Shown here: positions 17,836 through 28,393 of the stretch, piece after piece
How positions within the stretch are numbered: position 1 is the first letter of the stretch
How the letters are laid out: each line of letters opens with the position of its first letter
Origin: Streptomyces sp. 71268
Lineage (GTDB): Bacteria > Actinomycetota > Actinomycetes > Streptomycetales > Streptomycetaceae
DNA length: 64,000 nt
Direction: 5' to 3'
Assembly: GCF_029392895.1 (NCBI RefSeq)
Contig: NZ_CP114200.1
Coordinates: 3,813,001-3,877,000, forward strand
Notes under the pieces: model-generated
The model's database searches: none
The model's input: only the letters and a program-made list of their open reading frames with translations
Told to the model about the DNA's origin: nothing
Made by a program: the position numbers and the translations under genes

Positions 17836-17911
17836 CCCTGTTTGCCCCGCCTCCGCCGTACAACAGCCCGTACGCCCGCGTACATCCGTGTACGTACCCC
17901 GTGGCACGCGA

Positions 17912-17965
17912 AAGGCCCGGTGGGCGGCGGCCGCCTGGTGGGGCGGGCCGTGCTCACCGGGCCTT
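17912..17965 (-). terminator. terminator of the clpB operon
   Basis: AAGGCCCGGTG (17912-17922) and CACCGGGCCTT (17955-17965) pair perfectly over 11 bp. The loop contains the nested GGCGGCCGCC palindrome. It is the first hairpin 85 bp beyond the stop at 18050. Confidence 0.65.
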
Positions 17966-18049
17966 ACGGACTCGCTCAGCCGCGCGCTCGCCCGGGCCGA
18001 TGGGCTGTGCCAGCGGCGCCGGGGGGCCGGCCTCGTGCTGGGGCGGAGG

Positions 18050-18586
18050 CTACTCCGCGCCGGGGGCGGCGTCGTCGCCCGGCGTGCCCTCGATGTCAGC
18101 CTCCAGGCCGAGCTGCTCCACGAGCCACTTGTCGAACTCGATGGACGCCCGCACCCAGCTCACCGTCGAGGAGACGAAGTGCTCCAGGCTGACGCCGGTG
18201 CCGATCAGCATCTGCGCCTCGCCGATCAGCCGGACGCTGCCGTCGTCGTTCGTGTGGCTGTAGACCTTCGGCCACAGGGTGCGGCGGTTCCAGTCGTCGG
18301 TCAGCTCCAGGAGCTGGGCCTTGTTCTCCAGCTCGTGCGGCCGGTCGTAGAACGTGCGCACCGAGAAGACCTGCTGCTCCTCCTCGCCGCGGAACATGAA
18401 GTACGTGCGGAACTGCTCCCACGGAGCGGCGAGGTCACCCTCGTCGTCCACCACGTACTTCAGCTCCATCTGCTCCAGGAGCTGCTTGACCAGGTCCTGG
18501 TCGGGGAGGACGGGGCCGCTCGGCCCAGCCTCCTGAGGTTCGGGCTGGCCCCCGAAATTCGGAATCGAGGTCGGGTCGATGCTCAC
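18050..18586 (-). CDS. YbjN-domain protein, second gene of the clpB operon
   Basis: A 178-residue acidic soluble protein with a YbjN-like fold, related to type III secretion chaperones: LVKQLLEQMELKYVVDDEGD, then FRTYFMFRGEEEQQVFSVR, then LLELTDDWNRRTLWPKVYSH and a C-terminal SLEHFVSSTVSWVRASIEF helix. N- and C-termini are disordered. From memory, the S. coelicolor homologue (SCO3660) is co-transcribed with clpB and belongs to the HspR regulon. The 177-bp gap and common strand here allow the same. A chaperone-adaptor role is only a guess. Confidence 0.85.
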   Translation of the reverse strand: MSIDPTSIPNFGGQPEPQEAGPSGPVLPDQDLVKQLLEQMELKYVVDDEGDLAAPWEQFRTYFMFRGEEEQQVFSVRTFYDRPHELENKAQLLELTDDWNRRTLWPKVYSHTNDDGSVRLIGEAQMLIGTGVSLEHFVSSTVSWVRASIEFDKWLVEQLGLEADIEGTPGDDAAPGAE

Positions 18587-18763
18587 CGTGTTTTTCCCTT
18601 CGTACGGATTCCGCCATCCTCCCTCATCACCGCCCGGTCACCGCAACCCCGCACGCGCCACCGGCCCAGCTCACCCCGGGTGCCCCGGGTCGGGCGATTC
18701 CGCTCATCCGGCGGCACACCCGGCACCGGGCCACCCGAGCGCCCCGGTGCCGGGTCGCGCGAC

Positions 18764-21451
<2,688 letters not shown>

Positions 21452-21512
21452 GGTCGCGCTCCTCCTCGCTCCTCGACCACGGTCCCACCATCTTGCTTAT
21501 TACAGCCTACGG

Positions 21513-21539
21513 TAAGTTGAGTCTATTCCACTCAACTTA
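21513..21539 (-). promoter_or_regulatory. HAIR operator for HspR upstream of clpB
   Basis: TAAGTTGAGT (21513-21522) and ACTCAACTTA (21530-21539) form a perfect 10-bp inverted repeat with a 7-bp spacer. The core TTGAGT-N7-ACTCAA matches the known HAIR consensus CTTGAGT-N7-ACTCAAG bound by HspR except at the outermost base of each arm. The hspR gene itself is 4.5 kb away at 25996-26472. Confidence 0.9.
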
Positions 21540-21960
21540 GTTTTGGTTCCTCTGTTCAGTGCTCCGAGGCCGCCCCGGCCGACCACCCGCCGATCCGCTG
21601 CGGCTCCAGCACCTCACCCGCCCAGGCCCCACTCCGGCCGCACCCCGCCCCTCCAACCCGAGTGCCCACCGTCCCGGTTCCACCGACCCCGGGCCCAGCA
21701 TGGCCGCCCCATGTGTCGCGGGCGTGTCGGGCGGCGCGGGCCGTACCGGGGCGGGCGGGGGCGGCCCGCTTCGCGACCTCCGGTCGGCGCACGGGACACC
21801 GGCGGGCGCGTACGACGCCGCCCGTGGGCGCGCGGCCCGGCCGCGCGCGGGCCCCACCGCACCGGCCCGACCGGACGCACTGGACCCGGTTGCGGGGCAG
21901 ACGTACGACAATCGGCCAGACGGGTGAGGGTCAGGCGGACTACGAGGGCGGGTCAGAGCC
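21540..21960. other. spacer without recognisable gene
   Basis: GC-rich DNA between the divergent clpB and the small membrane-protein gene at 21961. I found no coding frame with protein-like composition and no strong palindrome apart from the HAIR element at its left edge. Confidence 0.5.
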
Positions 21961-22464
21961 ATGAGTGAGGACGCGAGACGCGAGACGCGCGGCCGACTGC
22001 GCACGCTGGGCGGACCCCTGGCGGCGTTCGGACTGCTGCTGGTGCTGATCGGCGCCGTGGCGCTGTGGGTCGGCACGAACGCGCACCGCCTGATCACCGG
22101 CGAGACGGCCACCGTACGCACCCTCGAACGCTGCGCCGAGGGCGTCGGCACGGCCCCCGCCGGCTCCTGTGGCAGCGAGTGGGTCTTCCCCGACGGCAGC
22201 ACCGGCCATGGCGAGATCAAGAACCCGCCGGTGGCCGTCGGCGACCGGATCTTCGCCGGTGACGACTGGGCGTACTCCTCGACCGCCCCGCTACACCGCG
22301 CGGTCTGGCTCCCCGGCGCCCTGCTCTGCCTGCTGGTCCTCGGCGCCATCGCCCTCGCCATCGGCTACCGCATCGACACCCGCCGCGCCCGGGCGGCCCC
22401 GCCGCCCACCGCGCCTCCCCAGCCGACCCGGCACCAGCCCCCGGGCCCCGGGCCGACCGCCTGA
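21961..22464 (+). CDS. two-TM membrane protein of unknown function
   Basis: A 167-residue protein: a short cytoplasmic N-terminus with basic residues, TM1 (PLAAFGLLLVLIGAVALWVG, about 19-38), an outside loop of about 75 residues with two Cys (LERCAEGV and GSCGSEW), TM2 (AVWLPGALLCLLVLGAIALAIGY) and a Pro-rich cytoplasmic tail. The paired cysteines could form a disulfide. The layout resembles DUF3592-type proteins, but I do not recognise the family. GAGGGCGGG lies 12 bases before the ATG. It diverges from clpB. Confidence 0.72.
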   Translation: MSEDARRETRGRLRTLGGPLAAFGLLLVLIGAVALWVGTNAHRLITGETATVRTLERCAEGVGTAPAGSCGSEWVFPDGSTGHGEIKNPPVAVGDRIFAGDDWAYSSTAPLHRAVWLPGALLCLLVLGAIALAIGYRIDTRRARAAPPPTAPPQPTRHQPPGPGPTA

Positions 22465-22511
22465 CTCCTTCGCGCGGTATGTCCCGGTGCGACCCCACCG
22501 CCGGGGCCGAT

Positions 22512-22517
22512 TACGCT
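22512..22517 (+). promoter_or_regulatory. -10 element of a leaderless promoter
   Basis: TACGCT fits the actinobacterial TANNNT -10 pattern and lies exactly seven bases before ATG 22525. TGCGAC at 22488-22493 is a plausible -35. No Shine-Dalgarno sequence precedes the ATG. Confidence 0.5.
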
Positions 22518-22524
22518 GCCCGGC

Positions 22525-22929
22525 ATGGCCATCGACCTCGACCACCCCGACCCCGCCTACGTCGCGTTCTGGCACGAACGCCACCTGTGCACCTTCACCA
22601 CGCCGCGCCCGGACGGCACCCCGCACGTGACGCCGGTCGGCGTGACCTTCGACCCCACGGCCCGCGTCGCCCGGATCATCTGCCGCAAGACCAGCACCAA
22701 GGCGGCCAACGTCCAGGCCGCCGGCCCCGACGGGGCCCTGGTCGCCGTCTGCCAGTTCGCCGGCGCCCGGTGGGCCACGCTTGAGGGCCGGGCCCGGGTA
22801 CGTACGGACGAGGCCAGCGTCGCGGAGGCGGAACGCCGGTACGCCGAGCGCTACGGCCGCCAGCCCAGGCCCAACCCGGAGCGCGTCGCCATCGAGATCA
22901 CCCTGACGCGGGCGATGGGAAACGTCTGA
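22525..22929 (+). CDS. PPOX-fold F420/FMN-dependent oxidoreductase
   Basis: A 134-residue split beta-barrel protein of the pyridoxamine-phosphate-oxidase-like superfamily, probably of the F420-dependent (TIGR03618-type) group. The order of motifs is typical: FWHERHLCTFTTPRPDGTPHVTPVGVTFD, then RIICRKTSTKAANVQ (cofactor phosphate contact), then LVAVCQFAGARWATLEGRARV and the C-terminal RVAIEITLTRA. Such enzymes reduce small redox substrates, but the natural one is unknown. The start has a leaderless-type promoter. Confidence 0.85.
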   Translation: MAIDLDHPDPAYVAFWHERHLCTFTTPRPDGTPHVTPVGVTFDPTARVARIICRKTSTKAANVQAAGPDGALVAVCQFAGARWATLEGRARVRTDEASVAEAERRYAERYGRQPRPNPERVAIEITLTRAMGNV

Positions 22930-23372
22930 CCGACTCTTACCGGACCTGGCCGGCTCGGACCCGCTCTGGTCTGCTCTGGTCTGTTCTGACCGGCCCCACG
23001 ACCATCGGTCGCCACGAGCCGCCACGAGCCGCCCTACGCCGCCGCCGGCCGGCCGTACGAGGAGGTCGCGCCCCGTCGCGCGTTGGCGGGGAGCGCGCGC
23101 CCCGCGCGAGCGCCATCGCCCCGCACCGCTACGCGCCGTCGCAACAAGCTGCCAACAGCGGCCGCCGGCTGCCCACCAACACCGAAATCCCCGCCCCGAG
23201 CGCGGAACGTACCGCCGCACGAGCGACGAATCACCACGAAATTCCACGGCCCGTCAGCCATCGCCCGGCGCCCGTCAAGCACCCCGACGGGCGCCTCTCG
23301 TCCCGCGCGTCCACATGCCGGGACAAAGCCCTGGTTAGCAACCGCCGTGCCGTGGCAAGCTACACGTACCGA
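22930..23372. other. spacer upstream of tRNA-Trp
   Basis: No gene is recognisable. The left end has a 10-bp tandem repeat CTCTGGTCTG (22974-22993) followed by a third partial unit. The last 60 bp before the tRNA are AT-richer and should hold its promoter. Confidence 0.5.
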
Positions 23373-23445
23373 AGGGGCGTAGCTCAATTGGCAGAGCATC
23401 GGTCTCCAAAACCGAAGGCTGTAGGTTCGATTCCTGCCGCCCCTG
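23373..23445 (+). tRNA. tRNA-Trp (anticodon CCA)
   Basis: A full cloverleaf is readable. The acceptor stem AGGGGCG/CGCCCCT (23373-23379 with 23438-23444) is perfect. The D arm is GCTC-AATTGGCA-GAGC. The anticodon stem TCGGT/ACCGA encloses loop CTCCAAA with anticodon CCA at 23406-23408. The T arm GTAGG-TTCGATT-CCTGC closes the fold. The 3' CCA is not encoded. Confidence 0.97.
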
Positions 23446-23637
23446 CTACAGCAGTTGAAAACGGCACGGCACGGGCCAGCTACTGACGCCACCTCAGGCG
23501 CCGGAGCTGGCCCTCTCGCTGCGCGGGCCACGGCTGACCGCACCCGAAGACGCCCGCGACGAGAACGCGTGTCGGCCATCACGGCACTCCACCAGCGCCC
23601 CCAGCGGCCCAACCCCGCACCCGCGTGGTCGGGCTGG

Positions 23638-24441
23638 TCAGGCGGTCAGCTTCCACATCCAGCCGAGTTGGCGGAGTCCGAGGCGGCGGGTGACCCACTG
23701 GGAGGCGTGGTTGGTGGCCGTCGTGCTGTAGAACAGCCGCCTGCCGTCCCCGGTCGCCGCCATGACGCGAGCCCAGGCCGCCGTGACCGTCGCCGCGTGG
23801 CCGCGCCCGCGGCAGCCCGGGCGGGTCCACACCCCCGCCTCCGCCGCCCGCGCCGACCAGCACGGGGTGTGGCAGATGGCGATGACCCGGCCCGCCGCCA
23901 CGGCCATGGCCCAGGGCCCGAGCGCGCCGTCGAGGAGATCGTCCCACTCCTCCGCGCCCCAGTTGCCCGGATTCGCCGCTCGCAGCGCCGCCGGGTCGCC
24001 CCCGTCCGAGGTGACCACGCGGGCGGTCGGCGCGTACCGCACCTCGGGCGGGATCAGGTAGCAGGGCCCCGCCGAGAGCGTGACCGGGCCGGTGGCCTCC
24101 TCGACCAGTTGCCGGGCCCGCCGCACACCAGTCGGCACCGCGGGCGACGAGGCCGGTCCATCCGCCGCGCCCGACGGCCCCGGTTCCCCGGTCGCGCCCG
24201 CTGCCCGGGGCGCGCGCCAGGTCGGTGGCAGCTCCGGGCGTACGCCGACCACGGCGGCCCGCGCCCCGGCCACCACCGCGTCGGGCACCCCCGCGCTCGC
24301 CGCGACCACCACCCCGTCGGCCGCCGCGGCGACCACCAGCCGGGGCGCGCCAGGCCCGGTCAGCCGGCCGTTCTCGGCAACCGGCCAGTTCGCCCCCATT
24401 TGGAGGGCCAACAGGCCCCGGTCACCTGGGACGAGTTCCAC
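23638..24441 (-). CDS. GNAT-family N-acetyltransferase
   Basis: A 267-residue protein whose C-terminal half is a GNAT domain: GPWAMAVAAGRVIAICHTPCW, then the acetyl-CoA loop TRPGCRGRGHAATVTAAWA (R-x-x-G-x-G/A type), then FYSTTATNHASQWVTRRLGL, the usual end of the fold. The N-terminal half is divergent. I chose GTG 24441 because GAGGGGA sits nine bases upstream; GTG 24450 would be too close to it. The gene overlaps the 3' end of the HxlR regulator by 20 bases on the same strand, so they are probably co-transcribed. The substrate is unknown. Confidence 0.82.
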   Translation of the reverse strand: MELVPGDRGLLALQMGANWPVAENGRLTGPGAPRLVVAAAADGVVVAASAGVPDAVVAGARAAVVGVRPELPPTWRAPRAAGATGEPGPSGAADGPASSPAVPTGVRRARQLVEEATGPVTLSAGPCYLIPPEVRYAPTARVVTSDGGDPAALRAANPGNWGAEEWDDLLDGALGPWAMAVAAGRVIAICHTPCWSARAAEAGVWTRPGCRGRGHAATVTAAWARVMAATGDGRRLFYSTTATNHASQWVTRRLGLRQLGWMWKLTA

Positions 24442-25006
24442 GCTCGACACTCCCCTCACCGTACGAAGACCGCCCCACGGCCCGTCGGCCACGCCCCGTC
24501 GCCGATCCCGGGCCCTGACCACCCGCGCTCACCCCCCGCCGCCCCATGTCGACACCGCGCCGCCTCCCCCCGACGGCCTCGTCGTACGGCTCGTGCGACC
24601 CGTGCGACCCGTGCGACCCGTGCGACCCGTGCGATTCTCGCGACTCGTACGTCTCACGCGCGTCGAGGAGTTCGTCCCAGTGGTCGGCCGCCCACGCGCA
24701 CGCCGCGTGCAGGGGGTCGAGCATGCTGCGGCCGAGTGGTGTCAGGGCGTACTCGACCACGCGACGCGGGGCCACGTGCTCCGTGCGTGTGACGAGGCCA
24801 CCGCGCTCCAGGCCGCGCAACGACTGGGTGAGCACCTTCGGGGTCACGCGGTGCAGTGGAACGCGGAGTTCGGAGAAGCGGCGCGGGCCGTCCTCCAGAC
24901 AGCGCAGCACCAGGGCTCCCCACTTGTCGCCGAACCGGAACGGCAACAGCGGGGACGGACACACCTCCTCGAACAGGTCGGCCGGCAGTGGCTCGCGGTG
25001 CGTCAC
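24422..25006 (-). CDS. HxlR-family transcriptional regulator
   Basis: A 194-residue winged-helix regulator. The HxlR core covers about 1-115: CPSPLLPFRFGDKWGALVLRC, then GPRRFSELRVPLHRVTPKVLTQSLRGLE (recognition helix), then YALTPLGRSML. Cys16 is at the position used for redox or electrophile sensing in several family members. Start GTG 25006 follows AGGAGG. The tail (116-194) is unusual: it includes four SHG repeats encoded by the 9-bp array at 24592-24627 and then a basic disordered stretch. It diverges from an NAD(P)-binding protein gene across a clear inverted repeat, the common HxlR regulator-target layout. Confidence 0.88.
   Translation of the reverse strand: MTHREPLPADLFEEVCPSPLLPFRFGDKWGALVLRCLEDGPRRFSELRVPLHRVTPKVLTQSLRGLERGGLVTRTEHVAPRRVVEYALTPLGRSMLDPLHAACAWAADHWDELLDARETYESRESHGSHGSHGSHGSHEPYDEAVGGRRRGVDMGRRGVSAGGQGPGSATGRGRRAVGRSSYGEGSVERGTRPR
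24592..24636. repeat. 9-bp tandem array inside the HxlR gene
   Basis: CGTGCGACC is repeated four times exactly (24592-24627), followed by a partial fifth unit ending in GATT. The unit length is a multiple of three, so copy-number change would alter the protein (SHG units) without a frameshift. Confidence 0.9.
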
Positions 25007-25155
25007 GGGGCCCCCCTCCTGACTCTGCTCGCCGCCGCGTACGGCCACCCAGCGGCAGCACCCACCGGGCAGCCCCGACGAGCGGCCCGGCGGCAACACC
25101 CGTCACAAGCCCTGGCCGTCACGGCCCGGCCCGCGATCCCGTTCGTGATCCCGGC

Positions 25156-25188
25156 GGTATCCGGAAGGTAACCACCCGCCCGGATACC
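25156..25188. promoter_or_regulatory. inverted repeat, candidate HxlR operator
   Basis: GGTATCCGG (25156-25164) and CCGGATACC (25180-25188) form a perfect 9-bp inverted repeat with a 15-bp spacer. A second, offset pair GGAAGGTA/TACCTTCC (25163-25170, 25185-25192) overlaps it. It lies between the divergent regulator and the gene at 25224. Confidence 0.7.
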
Positions 25189-25223
25189 TTCCCGAGCACC
25201 AACTCTCCCGGAGGTATTCCGAC

Positions 25224-25877
25224 ATGAGCAGGATCGTCATCTTCGGCGCGGGCGGCCGGGCCGGACGGCAGGCCGTCGCCGAGGCCCGGCGGCGTGGGCA
25301 CGAGGTCACCGCCGTCGTACGGGACGCCGCCCGCTACCAGGGGCCGGCGGACGCGGGCGTACGGATCGCCGTCGGCGACGTCACCGACACCGCGCGCGTG
25401 ACCGCCCTGGCCGCCGGGCACGCGGCCGCGATCAACGTGACGGCGGTGTACGGCGCGGGCACCGACCCCGGCGCGTTCTTCCCCGCGAGCGCCCGCGCCC
25501 TGGTGGCGGGGTTGGGCGCGGCCGGCGTCGGTCGGCTCGTCGCCGCGGGCATCGCCACGCTCCTGCCCGGGCCCGACGGCAGGCCGCTGCTGGACGCGCC
25601 CGGCTTCCCGGCCGAGTTCCGGCCGTTCTGCCTCGCGCACGCGGCCGGCCGCGACGTACTGCGCGCCGCGGGGGACGAGGTGGACTGGGTGTACGTGAGC
25701 CCGTCCGGCGACTTCGACCACGACGGGGCGCGCCGCGGCCGGTACGCGGTACGCCCGCACGGCGATCTGGCCGACCAGATCTCCTACCCCGACTTCGCCA
25801 TCGCCCTGCTTGACGAGGCCCTGCCCGACGAGGCCACCGCGCCGCGTCACCACCGCACCCACCTCGCGGTGACCTGA
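25224..25877 (+). CDS. NAD(P)-binding Rossmann protein, YwnB-like
   Basis: A 217-residue atypical SDR with glycine-rich loop IVIFGAGGRAGRQAVAEA (residues 4-21) and VRIAVGDVTDTARV (adenine-binding DxxD region). The motif LVAAGIATLL replaces the classic YxxxK site. Proteins of this type are flavin- or NADPH-dependent reductases or quinone sensors; many lie divergent from HxlR regulators, as here, and respond to electrophiles. AGGAGG-like CGGAGG precedes the ATG. The exact reaction is unknown. Confidence 0.85.
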   Translation: MSRIVIFGAGGRAGRQAVAEARRRGHEVTAVVRDAARYQGPADAGVRIAVGDVTDTARVTALAAGHAAAINVTAVYGAGTDPGAFFPASARALVAGLGAAGVGRLVAAGIATLLPGPDGRPLLDAPGFPAEFRPFCLAHAAGRDVLRAAGDEVDWVYVSPSGDFDHDGARRGRYAVRPHGDLADQISYPDFAIALLDEALPDEATAPRHHRTHLAVT

Positions 25878-25924
25878 GCCCGACCGGTGCGTGCCGGCGG
25901 CGCGGGAGCCACGGCGCCCAGACA

Positions 25925-25975
25925 GCGGTGGGCCCGCCGCCCCCTGGAGAACGCCAGGGGCGGCGGGCCCACCGC
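25925..25975. terminator. bidirectional terminator
   Basis: A stem of 22 bp with a single bulged C: GCGGTGGGCCCGCCGCCCC pairs with the mirror arm ending at 25975, around a short AGAACG loop. It separates the convergent genes ending at 25877 and 25996. Confidence 0.85.
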
Positions 25976-25995
25976 AGTGACACACGGGGTGTCGG

Positions 25996-26472
25996 CTAGT
26001 CCTGCCCCGGCCTGCGGGGGCGCCACACCACCAGGGCGCTGGTCTGTTGCACCTGGTCGTAGGGGACCAGGTCGCGACGGTACGAGGCGTGCACGGCGGC
26101 CTCGCGCTGCTGCATCGCCGCCGCCGCGCCCTCCACCGCCTGCTGGAGCTCGGCGACCCGCTGCTGGAGCGCGGCCACCTGGTTCTCCAGCTCGATGATG
26201 CGCTTGATGCCGGCGAGGTTGATGCCCTCGTCCTGGCTGAGCGCCTGCACCTGGCGCAGCAGGCTGATGTCGCGGGCGGAGTAGCGGCGCCCGCGGCCCG
26301 CCGTGCGGTCGGGCGAGACCAGGCCGAGGCGGTCGTACTGGCGCAGGGTCTGCGGGTGCAGGCCGGAGAGTTGGGCGGCGACCGAGATGACGTACACCGG
26401 TGAGTCGTCGGTCAGCTCGTAGTAGGGGTTGCTGCGGCTGCCGCCGCCTGGGCGTGCGCCTCGGCCGTCCAT
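25996..26472 (-). CDS. hspR: heat-shock repressor HspR
   Basis: MerR-family repressor of 158 residues that binds HAIR operators with DnaK as co-repressor and so shuts down the dnaK and clpB operons after heat shock. The winged-helix part covers about 25-90: VYVISVAAQLSGLHPQTLRQ, YDRLGLVSPDRTAG, RRYSARDISLLRQV. A coiled-coil dimerisation helix follows (IKRIIELENQVAALQQRVAE, about 95-125). It is the last gene of dnaK-grpE-dnaJ-hspR and starts two bases before the dnaJ stop region. Confidence 0.95.
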   Translation of the reverse strand: MDGRGARPGGGSRSNPYYELTDDSPVYVISVAAQLSGLHPQTLRQYDRLGLVSPDRTAGRGRRYSARDISLLRQVQALSQDEGINLAGIKRIIELENQVAALQQRVAELQQAVEGAAAAMQQREAAVHASYRRDLVPYDQVQQTSALVVWRPRRPGQD

Positions 26473-26473
26473 C

Positions 26474-27661
26474 TCATTCTCCCTTCGCGGCCTGGAACAG
26501 CTCGGCCCGCGGGTCCACGTCCGCCGTGGCCTCGCGGTAGGTCTCCAGCGCCTCGCGCGCCTTGTCGTTCAGCTCCGTCGGCACGGCCACCTCTATGGTG
26601 ACCAGCAGGTCGCCCCGGGTGCCGTCCTTGCGGACCGCGCCCTTGCCACGGGCGCGCATGGTGCGCCCGCTGGGGGTGCCCGCCGGCAGTTTCAGGGTGA
26701 CCGGCGGTCCGCCCAGGGTCGGCACCCTGACCTCGCCGCCGAGGGCCGCCTCGTCGAAGGTGACGGGGACGGTGACGGTCAGGTTGTCGCCCTTGCGGCC
26801 GAAGACCGGGTGGGCGCCCACGTGCACCACCACGTACAGGTCGCCGGCCGGGCCGCCGGTCTCGCCGGGGGCGCCCTTGCCGCGCAGCCGGATGCGCTGC
26901 CCGTCGCTGACGCCCGCCGGGATGCGGACCTGCATGGTGCGCGAGGAGCGGGCCCGCCCGCTGCCCTTGCACTGGTCGCACGGGTCCTGGGCGATCAGGC
27001 CCCGGCCTCGGCAGTCCACGCACGGGTCGGTGAGCGAGAAGCCTCCCCCGCCGCCCCGGCTGACCTGCCCGGTGCCGACGCAGGTCGGGCACACCCGGGG
27101 GGTGCCGTTCTTGTCGCCGGTGCCCTGGCACGCCTTGCAGGGTGCCTGGCTCGACATCCGCAGCGGCACGGTCGCGCCGTCGACCGCCTCGGTGAAGCTG
27201 AGCGTCACCTCGGACTCGATGTCCTGGCCGCGTCGCGGCTGGGTGCGGGTGCCCGCGCCGGTGCGGTTGAACAGGCCGCCGAACACGTCCCCGAGTCCGC
27301 CGCCGAAGCCGCCCGCGCCCGGGCCGCCGGGCTGCGGGCCGCCGCCCCCGAAGAGGTCGCCCAGGTCGAAGTTGAAGCTCCCGGTGCCGCCGGGGCCGCC
27401 CGGGCCCGGGCGGAACCCGCCGTTCCCGAACAGCGCCCGCGCCTCGTCGTACTCCTTGCGCCGCTTGGGGTCGGCGAGGACGTCGTTGGCCTCGGAGATC
27501 TCCTTGAAGCGCTCCTCGGCCTTGGCGTCACCGGTGTTGGCGTCCGGGTGGTACTCGCGGGCCAGCTTCCGGTACGCCTTCTTGATCTCGGCTTCGGTGG
27601 CGTCCTTGGGGACGCCGAGGACCTTGTAGTAGTCCTTCTCCACGAAGTCCTTGGTACTCAT
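26474..27661 (-). CDS. dnaJ: chaperone DnaJ
   Basis: Hsp40 co-chaperone stimulating DnaK ATPase. The 395-residue product has the J domain with HPD (residues 10-75, YREYHPDANT region), a Gly/Phe-rich linker (about 80-140), four zinc-binding CxxCxGxG-type repeats (CKACQGTG, CPTCVGTG, CVDCRGRG, CDQCKGSG) and the C-terminal substrate-binding domain (VRIPAGVSDGQRIRLRGKG). It lies between grpE and hspR in the standard actinobacterial order. Confidence 0.96.
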   Translation of the reverse strand: MSTKDFVEKDYYKVLGVPKDATEAEIKKAYRKLAREYHPDANTGDAKAEERFKEISEANDVLADPKRRKEYDEARALFGNGGFRPGPGGPGGTGSFNFDLGDLFGGGGPQPGGPGAGGFGGGLGDVFGGLFNRTGAGTRTQPRRGQDIESEVTLSFTEAVDGATVPLRMSSQAPCKACQGTGDKNGTPRVCPTCVGTGQVSRGGGGGFSLTDPCVDCRGRGLIAQDPCDQCKGSGRARSSRTMQVRIPAGVSDGQRIRLRGKGAPGETGGPAGDLYVVVHVGAHPVFGRKGDNLTVTVPVTFDEAALGGEVRVPTLGGPPVTLKLPAGTPSGRTMRARGKGAVRKDGTRGDLLVTIEVAVPTELNDKAREALETYREATADVDPRAELFQAAKGE

Positions 27662-27691
27662 CCTCGACGTCCCTCCTCTCCGTACGTCACG

Positions 27692-28393
27692 TCAGCCCTC
27701 GTCCGGGCCACCGTTCTCCTCGTCAGACGCGTCATCGCCCTTGCCCGCCTGACCGCTGCCGGGCGTCGCGCCGGGCTGCGGTTCGGCGACGGCGACCCGC
27801 GCGGGGCGGATCGTGCGCTCGCCGATGCGATACCCCGGCTGCAGGATCGACACGCACGTGGTCTCGGTGACGTCCGGCGCGTAGCTGTGCATCAGCGCCT
27901 CGTGGATCAGCGGGTCGAAGGGCTCGCCCTCCTTGCCGAACTGCTGGAGGCCCATCTTGGCCACCACCGTCTCCAGCGACTCCGCGACCGACTTGAAGCC
28001 GCCGACCAGCTCGCCGTGCTCGCGGGCCCGACCGACGTCGTCGAGGACCGGAAGCAGCTCGGAGAGCAGGTTGGCCGCGGCGATCTCCTTGACGGTGACC
28101 CGGTCGCGCTCCACCCGGCGGCGGTAGTTCTGGTACTCCGCCTGGAGGCGCTGCAGGTCAGCGGTGCGCTCGTTGAGCGCGGTGCGGACCTGGTCGAGCT
28201 GAGCCGTCAGCGCCACGTCGTGCTGTGCTTTCTCGTCGAGGCCGGCATCTGGTGCGTCCCCGGCCGAGGCCGCCGGGCCCGCCGCGTCGGCGGACCCGGC
28301 CCCCTTCGCCGCGTCGGGCTTCGACGCGGCGTCGGAGGTGGCGTCGGAAGGGACGTCGGGCTGCTCGTCGAAGCCCGGAGTCTCTTCCGTCAC
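27692..28393 (-). CDS. grpE: nucleotide exchange factor GrpE
   Basis: Dimeric exchange factor for DnaK, 233 residues. A disordered acidic/Ala-rich N-terminus (1-80) precedes the long coiled coil ([25 protein letters not shown]) and the beta-wing domain ([19 protein letters not shown], then [23 protein letters not shown]). The GTG start overlaps the dnaK stop by four bases. The C-terminal 30 residues are acidic and disordered. Confidence 0.95.
   Translation of the reverse strand: MTEETPGFDEQPDVPSDATSDAASKPDAAKGAGSADAAGPAASAGDAPDAGLDEKAQHDVALTAQLDQVRTALNERTADLQRLQAEYQNYRRRVERDRVTVKEIAAANLLSELLPVLDDVGRAREHGELVGGFKSVAESLETVVAKMGLQQFGKEGEPFDPLIHEALMHSYAPDVTETTCVSILQPGYRIGERTIRPARVAVAEPQPGATPGSGQAGKGDDASDEENGGPDEG

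Larger units (their letters stand above)
16970..18049. other. 1.1-kb stretch without a recognisable gene
   Basis: No reading frame here resembles a protein. Open frames exist on both strands but are Arg/Pro/Gly-rich and lack domain motifs, as expected of chance frames in such GC-rich DNA. The stretch holds the strong hairpins listed at 17800-17835 and 17912-17965 and many GTACG words. A small RNA or a decayed gene is possible. Confidence 0.55.

Noticed and set aside
23083..23382. 99-codon plus-strand frame before tRNA-Trp
   Set aside because: Runs into the tRNA gene; Arg/Pro/Thr-rich composition and no ribosome site.
24592..24636. CRISPR-like repeat
   Set aside because: Units are 9 bp and contiguous with no spacers; this is a coding microsatellite. 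I saw no CRISPR array or cas gene in the window.
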